Source: Sporosarcina sp. ANT_H38 (lineage in GTDB: Bacteria > Bacillota > Bacilli > Bacillales_A > Planococcaceae). Taken from it: DNA of 64,000 nucleotides. The notes beneath the pieces are model-generated. The model was not told where the DNA came from. It did no database searches and saw only the letters and a list, made by a program, of their open reading frames with translations. The translations under genes and the position numbers were made by a program. Each line of letters opens with the position of its first letter. The stretch's first letter is position 1. Positions 53,202 through 61,239 of this stretch are shown one piece after another. The stretch covers positions 62,001 to 126,000 of the forward strand of contig NZ_VOBC01000002.1 in the NCBI RefSeq assembly GCF_008369195.1, read 5' to 3'.

Positions 53202-53290
53202 CTTGTTCAACTAACCTGCCCCGTTAGTTCAATAAGAAAAGAGCTCCCTAAGAAGCCCCTGTTGTTGAGCTAAAGCACCCGTTAGTTTAA
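53202..53290 (-). repeat. Full cassette boundary (A, terminator 1, B)
   Basis: A core CTAACCTGCCCCGTTAG with CTTGTTCAA on one side and TTCAATAAG on the other, terminator type 1, B core CTAAAGCACCCGTTAG. Confidence 0.9.
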
Positions 53291-53381
53291 ATGAAACTTT
53301 TCACATTTCTCGTAAAGCTTATTTGAAGGGGCAATCCTTCAGCCAATTTTCCATGGCTTTTGGGACAGCCCCTCTAATCCT

Positions 53382-54227
53382 TTAACTAATAGAAAACCTG
53401 TTCAATTTTGCCTCAGTACCAAGCATGACAATGTTAAGCTCATTCCATCGGCTATCTTGTCCCCTTCTGAAATAGAGACTGCGTAAAAAATTCTTGCTGT
53501 TCACGCGAGCAATCACTTGAGCGCGACTTCTCGGCAAATTGCAGCATTGCGCTAAGCCGCTAATCCAATCAGCGATTTCATGATGTAGAAGTAACTCTTT
53601 GTCAATCATCGTATCCACGATGTTGACAAACCGCTCATCATCCTCATCGCTAAAAATGTGTCTACCATTATGAAGCATGCCAGAAATAGCGACAAGAACC
53701 TCACGCAGCATTGCGACGCTGCTTTCCTCGCACTGCACCAGCTCGACAAAAACGTCCGCACCGTGAGACGCGCTGTGAGCCCAGCCTCCTACTGAAAGAT
53801 AACCTCGCAGATCCTTCTCCTCTTTATAATATCGGAGCATTACATGCATTAATTGCTCAATTTCCGATTGATTGAAAAATGGATTCTGTCTGTGGCTTTG
53901 CACAATCAAAGAGATAGGCAAGGCAGAGAACGTCCTTGTGAAAACTGACTGATCATCCTCGCTGCCAATATTATAGAACAAATGGTTTTCATCAGTCAGA
54001 ACAGTTAAAAGGCTACGCAACTCCTCTCCACTGAACCTATTCTCTTCCTTAATCCACATATAAAACATCGGATAAATCAGGTTATCCCGTAATTCTGGCT
54101 GAGGATCACCAATATATTGAAGTAACAAAGGTAAGAAATCTTGATGCTGCTCACCTTCGCGTAACTGAAACTGATCCTTCTCAATTCTTTGCAAATCCAG
54201 CATCGATTTGGTCCTTGTATCGCTCAT
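53382..54227 (-). CDS. DUF2785 protein
   Basis: 281 residues. Hallmark GGWAHSASHGADVFVELVQ (about 140-158), preceded by YPMFYMWIKEENRFSGEELR and LPISLIVQSHRQNPFF. Soluble, all-helical, function unknown. Overlaps the preceding hydrolase gene by four bases (ATGA), so the two form a translationally coupled operon. Confidence 0.9.
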   Translation of the reverse strand: MSDTRTKSMLDLQRIEKDQFQLREGEQHQDFLPLLLQYIGDPQPELRDNLIYPMFYMWIKEENRFSGEELRSLLTVLTDENHLFYNIGSEDDQSVFTRTFSALPISLIVQSHRQNPFFNQSEIEQLMHVMLRYYKEEKDLRGYLSVGGWAHSASHGADVFVELVQCEESSVAMLREVLVAISGMLHNGRHIFSDEDDERFVNIVDTMIDKELLLHHEIADWISGLAQCCNLPRSRAQVIARVNSKNFLRSLYFRRGQDSRWNELNIVMLGTEAKLNRFSIS

Positions 54228-54982
54228 TTTCCCATCTCCATCAACATTAACATAATCTCCTCTATAACAATTTCTGGCTCATCATGATGAATATAATGTC
54301 CACTTTGACTAGCAATCCTGTACTTGCTTGACTTTGACAGCCATTGGAATTCTGCTTGGAGTCTTTGCTCAATTTCCAATATTTCTTGAGATGTCCATCC
54401 CTCTTCATCATTGTCAGGCAAACCTCTTGTAATAATTGAGAGTGGGAGGTTACTTTGCTTTGAATGATCAACGATTTGCTTATAGCTTTGTATTTTATCA
54501 ATATTCTCACTATTCAACATAGGATTCTCGTAATATTCCCTATTTCCTGCAATCAGATCTTCGGGTAGAACCTTTTCATAGGCAAGTTCTTTATATTCCG
54601 GTGCAGCGTCAACCAAAACCATACCGCAGATGTTCAGTGGATAAAGGCTGGCATATAATCTAGCAACCAAACCGCCAAAAGAATGTCCCACCAATATATA
54701 GGGCTTCTCCACTTCATGCGCCAGCAACAATTCGTTGAGCTCCTCAACTAGATCATAGCAAGTAGTCGGGACAGATGCGACTTGACTCCTGCCAATACCC
54801 GACCTGTTATAGGAAAAGGTTGATGTTTTTTGCGATATTCGGTCTTGGACTTTTTTCCATGTCTCATAGCTATCGCCTAACCCTGCTATGAAGATTACGC
54901 TTGGAATACAGTTACGTGAATATTTATTGAATAGTATGCGGTCATCACAGATATCAATTATCTTTTTATTTTGCATATTCAC
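54224..54982 (-). CDS. Alpha/beta hydrolase
   Basis: 252 residues from the GTG at 54982, seven bases after AGGTG. PSVIFIAGLGDSYETWKKV oxyanion region, then YNRSGIGRS; nucleophile elbow LVGHSFGGLVARLYA (Ser about 97); DAAPEYKEL; catalytic His in SQSGHYIHHDEP. Typical epoxide hydrolase/esterase-like enzyme. Upstream partner of DUF2785 in a two-gene operon. Confidence 0.92.
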   Translation of the reverse strand: MNMQNKKIIDICDDRILFNKYSRNCIPSVIFIAGLGDSYETWKKVQDRISQKTSTFSYNRSGIGRSQVASVPTTCYDLVEELNELLLAHEVEKPYILVGHSFGGLVARLYASLYPLNICGMVLVDAAPEYKELAYEKVLPEDLIAGNREYYENPMLNSENIDKIQSYKQIVDHSKQSNLPLSIITRGLPDNDEEGWTSQEILEIEQRLQAEFQWLSKSSKYRIASQSGHYIHHDEPEIVIEEIMLMLMEMGK

Positions 54983-55234
54983 TTTTAATCACCTAGCTCA
55001 ATTATAGGCTTCACACTATTAATATTTCCATAGAAATTGGATTATTATATAGTTTTGCGAACCTTTCCATTTTCCCCTTTGAAACTTCAGCTGAAACCAC
55101 TCCAAAAGAAATCTTTAGAATACCAATTGATAATTTGCTTACTTCCAAGGTATTTATCGTTTTAAACATTTAACACTAGATCGCCGAAATCTACTTGATG
55201 TTCTGTACATAAAAATAGACCATCGAATGATCGT

Positions 55235-55267
55235 CTTGTTCTGCTAAAGCTACCAGTTAGTTTAAAT
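55235..55267 (-). repeat. Cassette-boundary B core, degenerate
   Basis: CTTGTTCTGCTAAAGCTACC then AGTTAGTTTAA, next to the ASCH gene stop. Confidence 0.7.
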
Positions 55268-55276
55268 TATTTTAGT

Positions 55277-55651
55277 TTAATACTTTATAGTAATTGCCAA
55301 TGTTCCCCATTGTTTTTCTTGTTCTGGTGTATATATTTCATAGGTTCCTTCTACCATTTCTTTCATTGACCAACCTTCACAATCAAAATCTTGAAACGGA
55401 ATATTTTCATACATTTCTTCAAATGTATCGTACTTTCTTAAATCTGAAACTTGTACTTTTAATGTTTCATTTTGTTCAGGAACACTTACAAATTCGATAG
55501 TATCGCCTACTTTTATTTCCCTCCTATCCTCATCGTTTAAACGAACCTCAACTGTCTTTTTTCCTTCTATAATTGCTTTAAAATATTCTCCGTATAATCC
55601 CATTTTATGTACTATGTTATTCACCCCTACTTTGTATTTCGACATCTTCAA
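55277..55651 (-). CDS. ASCH-domain (PUA-like) protein
   Basis: Up to 124 residues; the true start is uncertain (AGGGGTG precedes VNNIVHKM; candidates include the ATG at 55603). ASCH fold: YFKAIIEGKKTVEVRLNDED (the conserved GxKxxExR-like motif), REIKVGDTIEFVS, RKYDTFEEMYENI and GTLAITIKY. ASCH proteins are putative RNA-binding or nucleoside-deaminating/acyl-cytidine hydrolase-type proteins. Confidence 0.88.
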   Translation of the reverse strand: MKMSKYKVGVNNIVHKMGLYGEYFKAIIEGKKTVEVRLNDEDRREIKVGDTIEFVSVPEQNETLKVQVSDLRKYDTFEEMYENIPFQDFDCEGWSMKEMVEGTYEIYTPEQEKQWGTLAITIKY

Positions 55652-55662
55652 TTAACTTTCCT

Positions 55663-55847
55663 TCTTCAACTAAACTGCCCCGTTAGTTGAACAAGAAACT
55701 CGATTCGATCGCTGAACGACCTTGCATACGTCATGCACACGAGGTTAACATAACACCAATTCCCGGAAGTATTTAATTTCATTACTCAATAAAAAAAGCT
55801 GCCATGAACGGCAGCCGATTGTTCAACTAAAGTACCTGTTAATTGAA
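55663..55847. repeat. Long-form cassette boundary
   Basis: A core CTAAACTGCCCCGTTAG with GTTGAACAAG flank, long-form arm (GACCTTGCATACGTCATGCA, CCCGGAAGTATTTAATTTCA), CTGCC/GGCAG terminator hairpin, degenerate B core CTAAAGTACCTGTTAATTG. Confidence 0.85.
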
Positions 55848-55884
55848 AATTTTTTTTATTGGAAACGTTACTTTTTTTACCTAT

Positions 55885-56303
55885 TTAAAAACGAAATATT
55901 TGGTGTTTTATGCTTTTTATTAATTCTGGGCTTATCTGTTTCTGCCCAAGAAATAAAGTCGTCCAAAATGCTTACTTACCATGGTGAAAACGAAAATTGG
56001 GTGGGTGATTTTACAATTGGAATTTCGGAAGAGGGAATAACAAGACTAGGGAATCTAAAGTATAAAGGGGAAGATGTTGATTCTGTCGGGCAAGTTTCAG
56101 TTACGTTTGAAACAATTTTCAGTAAATCATCAAGTAAAAGTCTATTAGCAGGTTTGGATTCACCTGATTCACCTATAGGAGAAAAAGGTACTGTTTCAAT
56201 TAAATCATTATCAGGGAATGGTAATCCATGGTCCAAAGTAGAAGTTGTTAAAGTGAATGCAGAATGGGATGGGAAAACCGAATCATTTAATTTATACAAA
56301 TAA
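55885..56303 (+). pseudogene. Secreted small protein, possibly missing its start codon
   Basis: The ATG at 55968 gives 111 residues (MLTYHGENENWVGDFTIGIS onward). The same frame continues upstream as KNEIFGVLCFLLILGLSVSA then QEIKSSK, an evident signal peptide with an SVSA/QE cleavage site. No ATG/GTG/TTG in frame lies before it: the codons read YWKRYFFYLFKNEI back to the boundary element at 55847. It is therefore either start-truncated by the boundary or begun at a non-standard codon. The mature domain is beta-rich. Plus-strand cassette; no family recognised. Confidence 0.6.
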
Positions 56304-56372
56304 TAAAGATTGCATGTATTGTCGACAGGTGTCATCAATTATTTCACCATATAAAAAGTTGGATTACTTTTT

Positions 56373-56399
56373 TGACTAAACTGCCCCGTTAGTGTAAGT
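56373..56399. repeat. Cassette-boundary A core
   Basis: TTTGACTAAACTGCCCCGTT then AGTGTAAGTG. Confidence 0.75.
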
Positions 56400-56576
56400 G
56401 CATTTTTTTTCAAACTTGCATATATCATTTCAATTATTTCTATAAATTCAGTTTACACTCAACTACTTCATTAAGTAAGTTCTTTTACAACTAAACACAC
56501 CTTTACATAAAAATCCAAAGGGGTAAAACTGTTAAGTGACAATAAAGTTCTTTCATTTTGATGCTGAAAGAATGAA

Positions 56577-56606
56577 TTACACCGTCCGCATTTGCGGACG
56601 GTGTAA
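56577..56606. repeat. Perfect 14-bp hairpin
   Basis: TTACACCGTCCGCA (56577-56590), TT loop, TGCGGACGGTGTAA (56593-56606). GC-rich in an AT-rich setting, no T-run. Confidence 0.75.
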
Positions 56607-56927
56607 AGATAAAGTTGTTCAATTCCTTTTATAATTACTGAATAGGAACTTAAGGAAGCAACAATAAAGTCGTTTAAAAATCGTATCATTATGCAACAAT
56701 CGCGCCCTATTGTTGAAGATTGTTATTAAAAAAACCGCTAACCTTTAGTTGAATTAAAACACAATATCGAAAATTATGTTCCATATCATTTATTTATCAT
56801 TAATTCAAATTCTTCTACCTCATCGTTCCATTCATCGAATTTTCAAAGTTGTTTCATTTAGAGTTCATACCAAAGATTATACGTGGTAAACTGAATCTAT
56901 GATGCAATTTTGAAAGTAGGTTGTTCA

Positions 56928-57665
56928 ATGGAATTTGTCATTTTTTTTATGATTGGAATTATAGGTAATGTAGTCGGTACATTGGTCGGAGGAGGGGGAC
57001 TGATTAGCTTACCCACTATGTTACTTATGGGGTTACCCGTGCATTCAGCAATCGGTGCAAACAAGGTTTCCAATACTGTCAGTTCACTCTCAAGCTTTCT
57101 TGTCATATTTAAGAGAAAAGAAGTTTCCACAAAAGAAGCATTATTAGTCCTAATGTTTTGTCTTGGAGGAGGTATTTTAGGTGGACTCATTGCTTCCTTT
57201 TTAAGCGGAAGTACCCTAACGCTTATTGCAATCATTTTATTAAGCTTTGCATTTGTAACTTCCTTCATGAATACAGGTAATTTTGATGGAACTGAACAGT
57301 TTCATGCAAGTAAAAAATCAGGAACTGCACTAATTGGTATAGGAATGTATGACGGAATGTTTGGGCCAGGAAGCAGTACACTTGCGATGTATTTATATGC
57401 AAGCCAAAAAATTGCCTATATCCGAGCAATTGGCTTAGCAAGAGTTGGGGTTTTTGCAAGTTGCTTTGGTTCTGCCATCACTTACATATCAACGGGTAAA
57501 ATTTTCTGGCCACTTACCATAGCATTAATGCTTGGATCCATTGTTGGTGCACAGTTCGGAGTAAGATTAGCTCGTAAATTAAAAACGGAACATGTAAAAC
57601 CACTTCTTAGATTAGTAACAGTTCTTTTAATCGTACAAATGATTATAGATTACTTTAACTTTTAA
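56928..57665 (+). CDS. TSUP-family transporter (TauE/SafE-like)
   Basis: 245 residues from the ATG at 56928 (AGTAGG upstream; a TTG six codons earlier is possible). Two repeated halves of about four helices. Each half opens with the signature GxxxGxxxGxGGG-type segment: IGNVVGTLVGGGGLISLPTM (about 10-29) and GIGMYDGMFGPGSSTLAMYL (about 137-156). Exports or imports sulfur-containing anions such as sulfite or sulfoacetate; substrate unproven. Confidence 0.93.
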   Translation: MEFVIFFMIGIIGNVVGTLVGGGGLISLPTMLLMGLPVHSAIGANKVSNTVSSLSSFLVIFKRKEVSTKEALLVLMFCLGGGILGGLIASFLSGSTLTLIAIILLSFAFVTSFMNTGNFDGTEQFHASKKSGTALIGIGMYDGMFGPGSSTLAMYLYASQKIAYIRAIGLARVGVFASCFGSAITYISTGKIFWPLTIALMLGSIVGAQFGVRLARKLKTEHVKPLLRLVTVLLIVQMIIDYFNF

Positions 57666-57810
57666 AAGTATCTTTTTTGAGGATTCTAATTGAACTACAA
57701 TTCTAACCAGACAAATAAGACGTCCATCACACTTTTGGATCGACGCCTCCTCCTTGATTTAAGATAATATTTATTGGGGTTCTAATAAAAATATTAAAAT
57801 TCTATTCAAC

Positions 57811-57890
57811 TTGTTATTCAACTCTCCTGCCCCGTTAGTAAAAAAGGCTTTACTCCTTCTTGAAGTAAAGCACCCCGTTAGTTGAATAAG
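57811..57890 (-). repeat. Full cassette boundary (A, terminator 4, B)
   Basis: CTCTCCTGCCCCGTTAGTAAAAA, GCTTTACT/AGTAAAGC hairpin, B core GTAAAGCACCCCGTTAG with GTTGAATAAG. Confidence 0.88.
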
Positions 57891-57899
57891 AGAGATGTA

Positions 57900-58124
57900 C
57901 TAAAGACTTTTTAATATAATGCTAATAATTGCTATTATAGAAAATACAAGACAGTATAATGACAATTTTTTAGCTTTCTGATTATATTCCTCTTTAAGTA
58001 CTTTTCTTGTTTTCATTTCTTTATTGAAGTACATATACACCTTGATGGCTTCATACAAGCCCAAAACAGAAAAAATAATAAACAACAAAAAATTAATTAG
58101 TTTTAATATAGTTATTAACCCCAT
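57900..58124 (-). CDS. Small two-helix membrane protein
   Basis: 74 residues, AAGGAGATATC upstream. Helices ILKLINFLLFIIFSVLGLYE and LSLYCLVFSIIAIISIILKS flank a basic cytoplasmic loop (NKEMKTRKVLKEEYNQKAKK). Function unknown; single cassette. Confidence 0.72.
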   Translation of the reverse strand: MGLITILKLINFLLFIIFSVLGLYEAIKVYMYFNKEMKTRKVLKEEYNQKAKKLSLYCLVFSIIAIISIILKSL

Positions 58125-58195
58125 TGTGATATCTCCTTAATCCGTCAATAACTTCATAATAATTATAAATTATTATTGGGAAATTCGTATATATT

Positions 58196-58275
58196 TCTTC
58201 AACTAAACTGCCTCGTTAGTTCAATAAGAAAAGCATTAGAGTTGTTCAACTAAAGCCAACCGTTAGTTGAATAAC
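58196..58275 (-). repeat. Cassette boundary (A, short linker, B)
   Basis: A core CTAAACTGCCTCGTTAG, then AAGAAAAGCATTAGAG (no clear hairpin), then TTCAACTAAAGCCAACCGTT with GTTGAATAAC. Confidence 0.85.
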
Positions 58276-58287
58276 ATTAAATTTTTT

Positions 58288-58578
58288 TTAAAACTCAATG
58301 GGTGTGAGAAATGCACAAACAAACATTGAGCTTGGAATAGCTATTACTAATAATAATGTTTTTTTTACATTGGATATTTCGTTAAATCTCATATAAGTAT
58401 CAATAATAAGTAATCCAATTACTAATTTAATTATGTTTATCAAAACCATTCTTGAAATATCCATAATATCTAAAGTATTGAATGACTTTTGAAAATATTC
58501 ACTAGAAAAAATAGTCGTCATCCCGAATATAGCTATCATTACAAAGAAATACATAAAAATTTTCATATAGGTTTTCAT
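58288..58578 (-). CDS. Small membrane protein
   Basis: 96 residues from the ATG at 58578 (GTGGGAG upstream). Three hydrophobic segments: KIFMYFFVMIAIFGMTTIF, VLINIIKLVIGLLIIDTY and TLLLVIAIPSSMFVCAFL. Function unknown. Confidence 0.7.
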   Translation of the reverse strand: MKTYMKIFMYFFVMIAIFGMTTIFSSEYFQKSFNTLDIMDISRMVLINIIKLVIGLLIIDTYMRFNEISNVKKTLLLVIAIPSSMFVCAFLTPIEF

Positions 58579-58677
58579 ACAATCTCCCACTCTTAATAAA
58601 ACTTAGAAATAAAACATACGTCATCCCATTTTAATCTTTATTATATCGAATACGCTATATAAAAATATTTCCTTATC

Positions 58678-58712
58678 CTTATTCAACTAACCTGCCTCGT
58701 TAGTTGAACAAG
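58678..58712 (-). repeat. Cassette-boundary A core
   Basis: CTTATTCAACTAAC / GTTAGTTGAACAAG around CTGCCTC; one G-T type mismatch. Third-motif pieces follow at about 58780-58805 (GATTAAACAATCTCGCCCGA). Confidence 0.88.
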
Positions 58713-58904
58713 AAAAAGGATTGCCTCAGCACCCTTCCAACTTCAACTCTTGCCTTTTTAGATAAAAAAGAAAAAAGGCGTTGATTAAACAATCTCGCCC
58801 GATTGTGGAAGCTCTTTTTCTATTGAATAGTATCGTTGTACTGCACAGTTGGAAAGTTGTTCTTTTTAAAGATAAGCGCCCTACAGATCAAAAGAGATAG
58901 TGGG

Positions 58905-58997
58905 TTAATCCTTTACATCTTCCTTGCCTATTTCACTAACTAGCTGCCATAACGCGTTGTTTTCTTTATTTTTCGCATTAAACCCTAATAATTTTTT
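58905..58997 (-). pseudogene. 3' fragment of a gene
   Basis: The minus strand reads KLLGFNAKNKENNALWQLVS then EIGKEDVKD and a stop, coding-like but without a start. It follows directly after the stop of the DNA alkylation repair-like gene. Family not recognised. Confidence 0.4.
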
Positions 58998-59006
58998 CAG
59001 AGGTAA

Positions 59007-59675
59007 CTACTTATTATGTCGTTTGTTAACTACAATCGTAATGAACTCCGGCAAATAGTTGGGCGTACATCCTTTTGCTACTATTTCATCTTTGTAAAGA
59101 CCCGTTTTTTCACCAAGTTTAATACAACGTGCCCGATTCTTTTCATCAAAAACGCCTATCCAGCCTGCGGTGAAATTCATAGCCCATTGAACTTCCGGCT
59201 CTTCCTGCGTAATAGTAGCTTCTAATGAAGATAGCAAGTCTGCGGTGTTATCAGGCGGTGTTTGTCCAGTCCATCTCAATCGCCCTTGATAATACCAGAA
59301 AGCTCGCCTTTGAAGAGTAGAAGAACTATTTTCCCATGACTCCATCAATGCAATATTCTTCTTGTCTTTGGTGAGCTGATTAGCCATTAACCAATCCATT
59401 AAGTTATTTCGCTCATCAAAAGGGTGAGTCTGCATATCCTTATCAAGCTTATTTAGCACATCTTGTGAAAGAAGTTTTTTGTCCATAATTAAGGTTGCTA
59501 ATAGTCTGGGCAAAAACTCTTCGGTTGACCAAAGTTCCATAGCTAATTCGTGATCTTTTTTAATGTCCTTCGCGATTTTTCGTAAGTCGCCTAGCTTAGT
59601 TTTACTATTGATCTGAGGTAGAATGTTTTCTGCTTTTGAAGAGCGTTTTATTTCTGTATCTTTTTTTTCATCCAT
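59007..59675 (-). CDS. DNA alkylation repair protein-like (AlkD/HEAT-like)
   Basis: 222 residues from the ATG at 59675, preceded by AAGGAG. HEAT-like repeats of the AlkC/AlkD superfamily: TKLGDLRKIAKDIKKDHELA, MELWSTEEFLPRLLATLIMD, NNLMDWLMANQLTKD, LQRRAFWYYQGRLRWTGQTP and EVQWAMNFTAGWIGV (the typical W.....WI stack). Such proteins bind alkylated DNA and excise bases, but many members are uncharacterised. Confidence 0.85.
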   Translation of the reverse strand: MDEKKDTEIKRSSKAENILPQINSKTKLGDLRKIAKDIKKDHELAMELWSTEEFLPRLLATLIMDKKLLSQDVLNKLDKDMQTHPFDERNNLMDWLMANQLTKDKKNIALMESWENSSSTLQRRAFWYYQGRLRWTGQTPPDNTADLLSSLEATITQEEPEVQWAMNFTAGWIGVFDEKNRARCIKLGEKTGLYKDEIVAKGCTPNYLPEFITIVVNKRHNK

Positions 59676-59919
59676 TTTATACAACTCCTTTATTAATGCA
59701 CTGTTTCATAATATGTCCTTGACGGGATATATCTAGAACTTAATTTCGTTATAAGTCTAATTGCAGTGGTTCACCTCCAAATTTTACCTTTTTTAAATAT
59801 TGTAGCATATATCGTATTAAAGCTTTCTCCACCTTTGATAGAAGAGTAACCATCTTTAATATAATAATAACATTTACTTCCTTTAAATTGGATACGAAAA
59901 GAGCATTCCTTTTTAAAGA

Positions 59920-59941
59920 AACGCCCCCGTTAGTTGAATAT
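59920..59941 (-). repeat. Partial B core
   Basis: ACGCCCCCGTTAGTTGAATA: only the right half of a core is present. Confidence 0.6.
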
Positions 59942-59967
59942 TCTACAACCTAAATTTATTTATCACG

Positions 59968-60265
59968 TTATAAAATCAACCTTCTATTTTTTATAAATTC
60001 GAGTATCCAAAAATTAAGGTATGTAATTATTGGAATGAAAAACACCAATACTCCTATACCTAAACTACTAAATAATCCTTCTGCCTGTCTGTGAAATGTT
60101 TGAACATCTAACTTGTAAAGTAGGATTGTTGTTATTGACAAGATACGTGTATTTACGAAAAATGCAACTAACCTTGCCAGCCATTTCTTATGTTCTTCAT
60201 TTTTAATAACCCATAGAAGTTTGAGTAGAAACGAATAAGGAAAATACCAAAATAATGAAAAACAC
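59968..60265 (-). pseudogene. Frameshifted membrane protein
   Basis: From the GTG at 60265 (AAGGTGG ten bases upstream) the minus strand reads MFFIILVFSLFVSTQTSMGY and stops. A different frame continues as LLWVIKNEEHKKWLARLVAF, then FVNTRILSITTILLYKLDVQ and a final helix GIGVLVFFIPIITYLNFWIL. The break is near 60215. Three membrane helices would result if the frame were restored. Family unknown. Confidence 0.6.
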
Positions 60266-60440
60266 TATATTTTAGCCACCTTTTTTAGAAATAAAGTTAT
60301 TTTTCAGTAGTGGACTAACAGTAATTCAATGGAGCCTCATGAGATAAACCATATAGCGTATTTCTTTGTAAAGATGAATGTTTTTTGTCCCATTTACTTA
60401 TTAACAACAAAAATAGTGTAATAAGCAACAAAAATTTATT

Positions 60441-60454
60441 GTTTATCGATAAAC
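60441..60454. promoter_or_regulatory. Candidate operator of the YozG-like regulator
   Basis: Perfect palindrome GTTTATCGATAAAC 13 bases upstream of a TATAAT (60467-60472) that precedes the DUF2975 gene. Confidence 0.5.
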
Positions 60455-60499
60455 GACGTGGTAAAATATAATAAACAATACTTAAGAGAGGTGCTTTTC

Positions 60500-60979
60500 A
60501 TGAAACCCAAAACACTATTTTTAAAGTTAGCTGTTGTTCTTATGGCCTTTCCAGTTCTTGCTTTATGCATCTTTTTGGTACCTGAGTTAGGTAATATTGC
60601 AGCAAAATTGCTGCCAGAGTTTGATTCGATTAAATACCTCGTTTCCATGGTTTTTGATGCATCGGCGATTCCTTTTTACTTTGCTTTGTATCAGGCGTTT
60701 AAACTTTTACGCTATATTGACAAAAATAAAGCTTTCTCACAATCATCTGTACATGCATTGAGAAATATCAAATTCTGTGCCATCACAATCAGTAGTTTGC
60801 ATGCGCTACTCTTGCCGCTCTTTTATCTCTTTGCGGAGAAAGACGATGCCCCAGGTGTCATCTTTGTTGCATTGGTTGTTCCTTTTGCTTCAATAGTGAT
60901 TGCAGTCTTTGCTGCTGTTCTTCAAATGCTATTAAAAAATGCCATCGTTATAAAATCAGAAAATGATTTAACGATATGA
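60500..60979 (+). CDS. DUF2975 membrane protein (YoaS-like)
   Basis: 159 residues from the ATG at 60500, which follows AGAGAGGTG; the upstream open frame lies in promoter sequence. Four hydrophobic segments (about 8-28, 45-65, 88-108, 118-140), with FDSIKYLVSMVFDASAIPFY and a FKLLRYIDKNKAFSQSSVHA motif typical of DUF2975. Followed 10 bases later by the small HTH gene, the arrangement of yoaS-yozG in Bacillus subtilis. Confidence 0.88.
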   Translation: MKPKTLFLKLAVVLMAFPVLALCIFLVPELGNIAAKLLPEFDSIKYLVSMVFDASAIPFYFALYQAFKLLRYIDKNKAFSQSSVHALRNIKFCAITISSLHALLLPLFYLFAEKDDAPGVIFVALVVPFASIVIAVFAAVLQMLLKNAIVIKSENDLTI

Positions 60980-60989
60980 GGTGAAACCA

Positions 60990-61205
60990 ATGGCAATTAT
61001 TATCAATATTGATGTGATGTTGGCGAAAAGGAAAATGAGCGTAACTGAACTTTCTGACAAGGTCGGAATCACGATGGCGAATATTTCTATATTGAAAAAT
61101 GGAAAGGCAAAAGCGATTCGATTATCAACTCTAGATGCGATTTGTAAGGCTTTAGAATGTCAGCCTGGGGATGTTTTAGAATACAAAAGTGATGAAGACA
61201 TTTAA
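60990..61205 (+). CDS. Small Cro/C1-type HTH regulator (YozG-like)
   Basis: 71 residues from the ATG at 60990 (GAGGTG upstream). The entire protein is one HTH: IINIDVMLAKRKMSVTELSD, KVGITMANISILKNGKAKAI, RLSTLDAICKALECQPGDVL. Belongs to the small Xre-like group that pairs with DUF2975 proteins. Likely binds the palindrome at 60441-60454 and autoregulates the operon (inference). Confidence 0.92.
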   Translation: MAIIINIDVMLAKRKMSVTELSDKVGITMANISILKNGKAKAIRLSTLDAICKALECQPGDVLEYKSDEDI

Positions 61206-61239
61206 AGATAATTCCACAATTATTAGGGGAGGCATAAAC

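Larger units (their letters stand above)
56304..56927. other. Intergenic region with core and palindrome
   Basis: An A core (CTAAACTGCCCCGTTAG, 56373-56399) and a perfect 14-bp hairpin at 56577-56606. A minus-strand frame at 56471-56689 spans the hairpin but shows no protein family or good ribosome site. A third-motif remnant (CGCGCCCTATTGTTGAAG) is at about 56702. Confidence 0.6.

Noticed and set aside
56471..56689. 72-codon minus-strand frame
   Set aside because: Spans a perfect palindrome and lacks a ribosome site or recognisable protein character.
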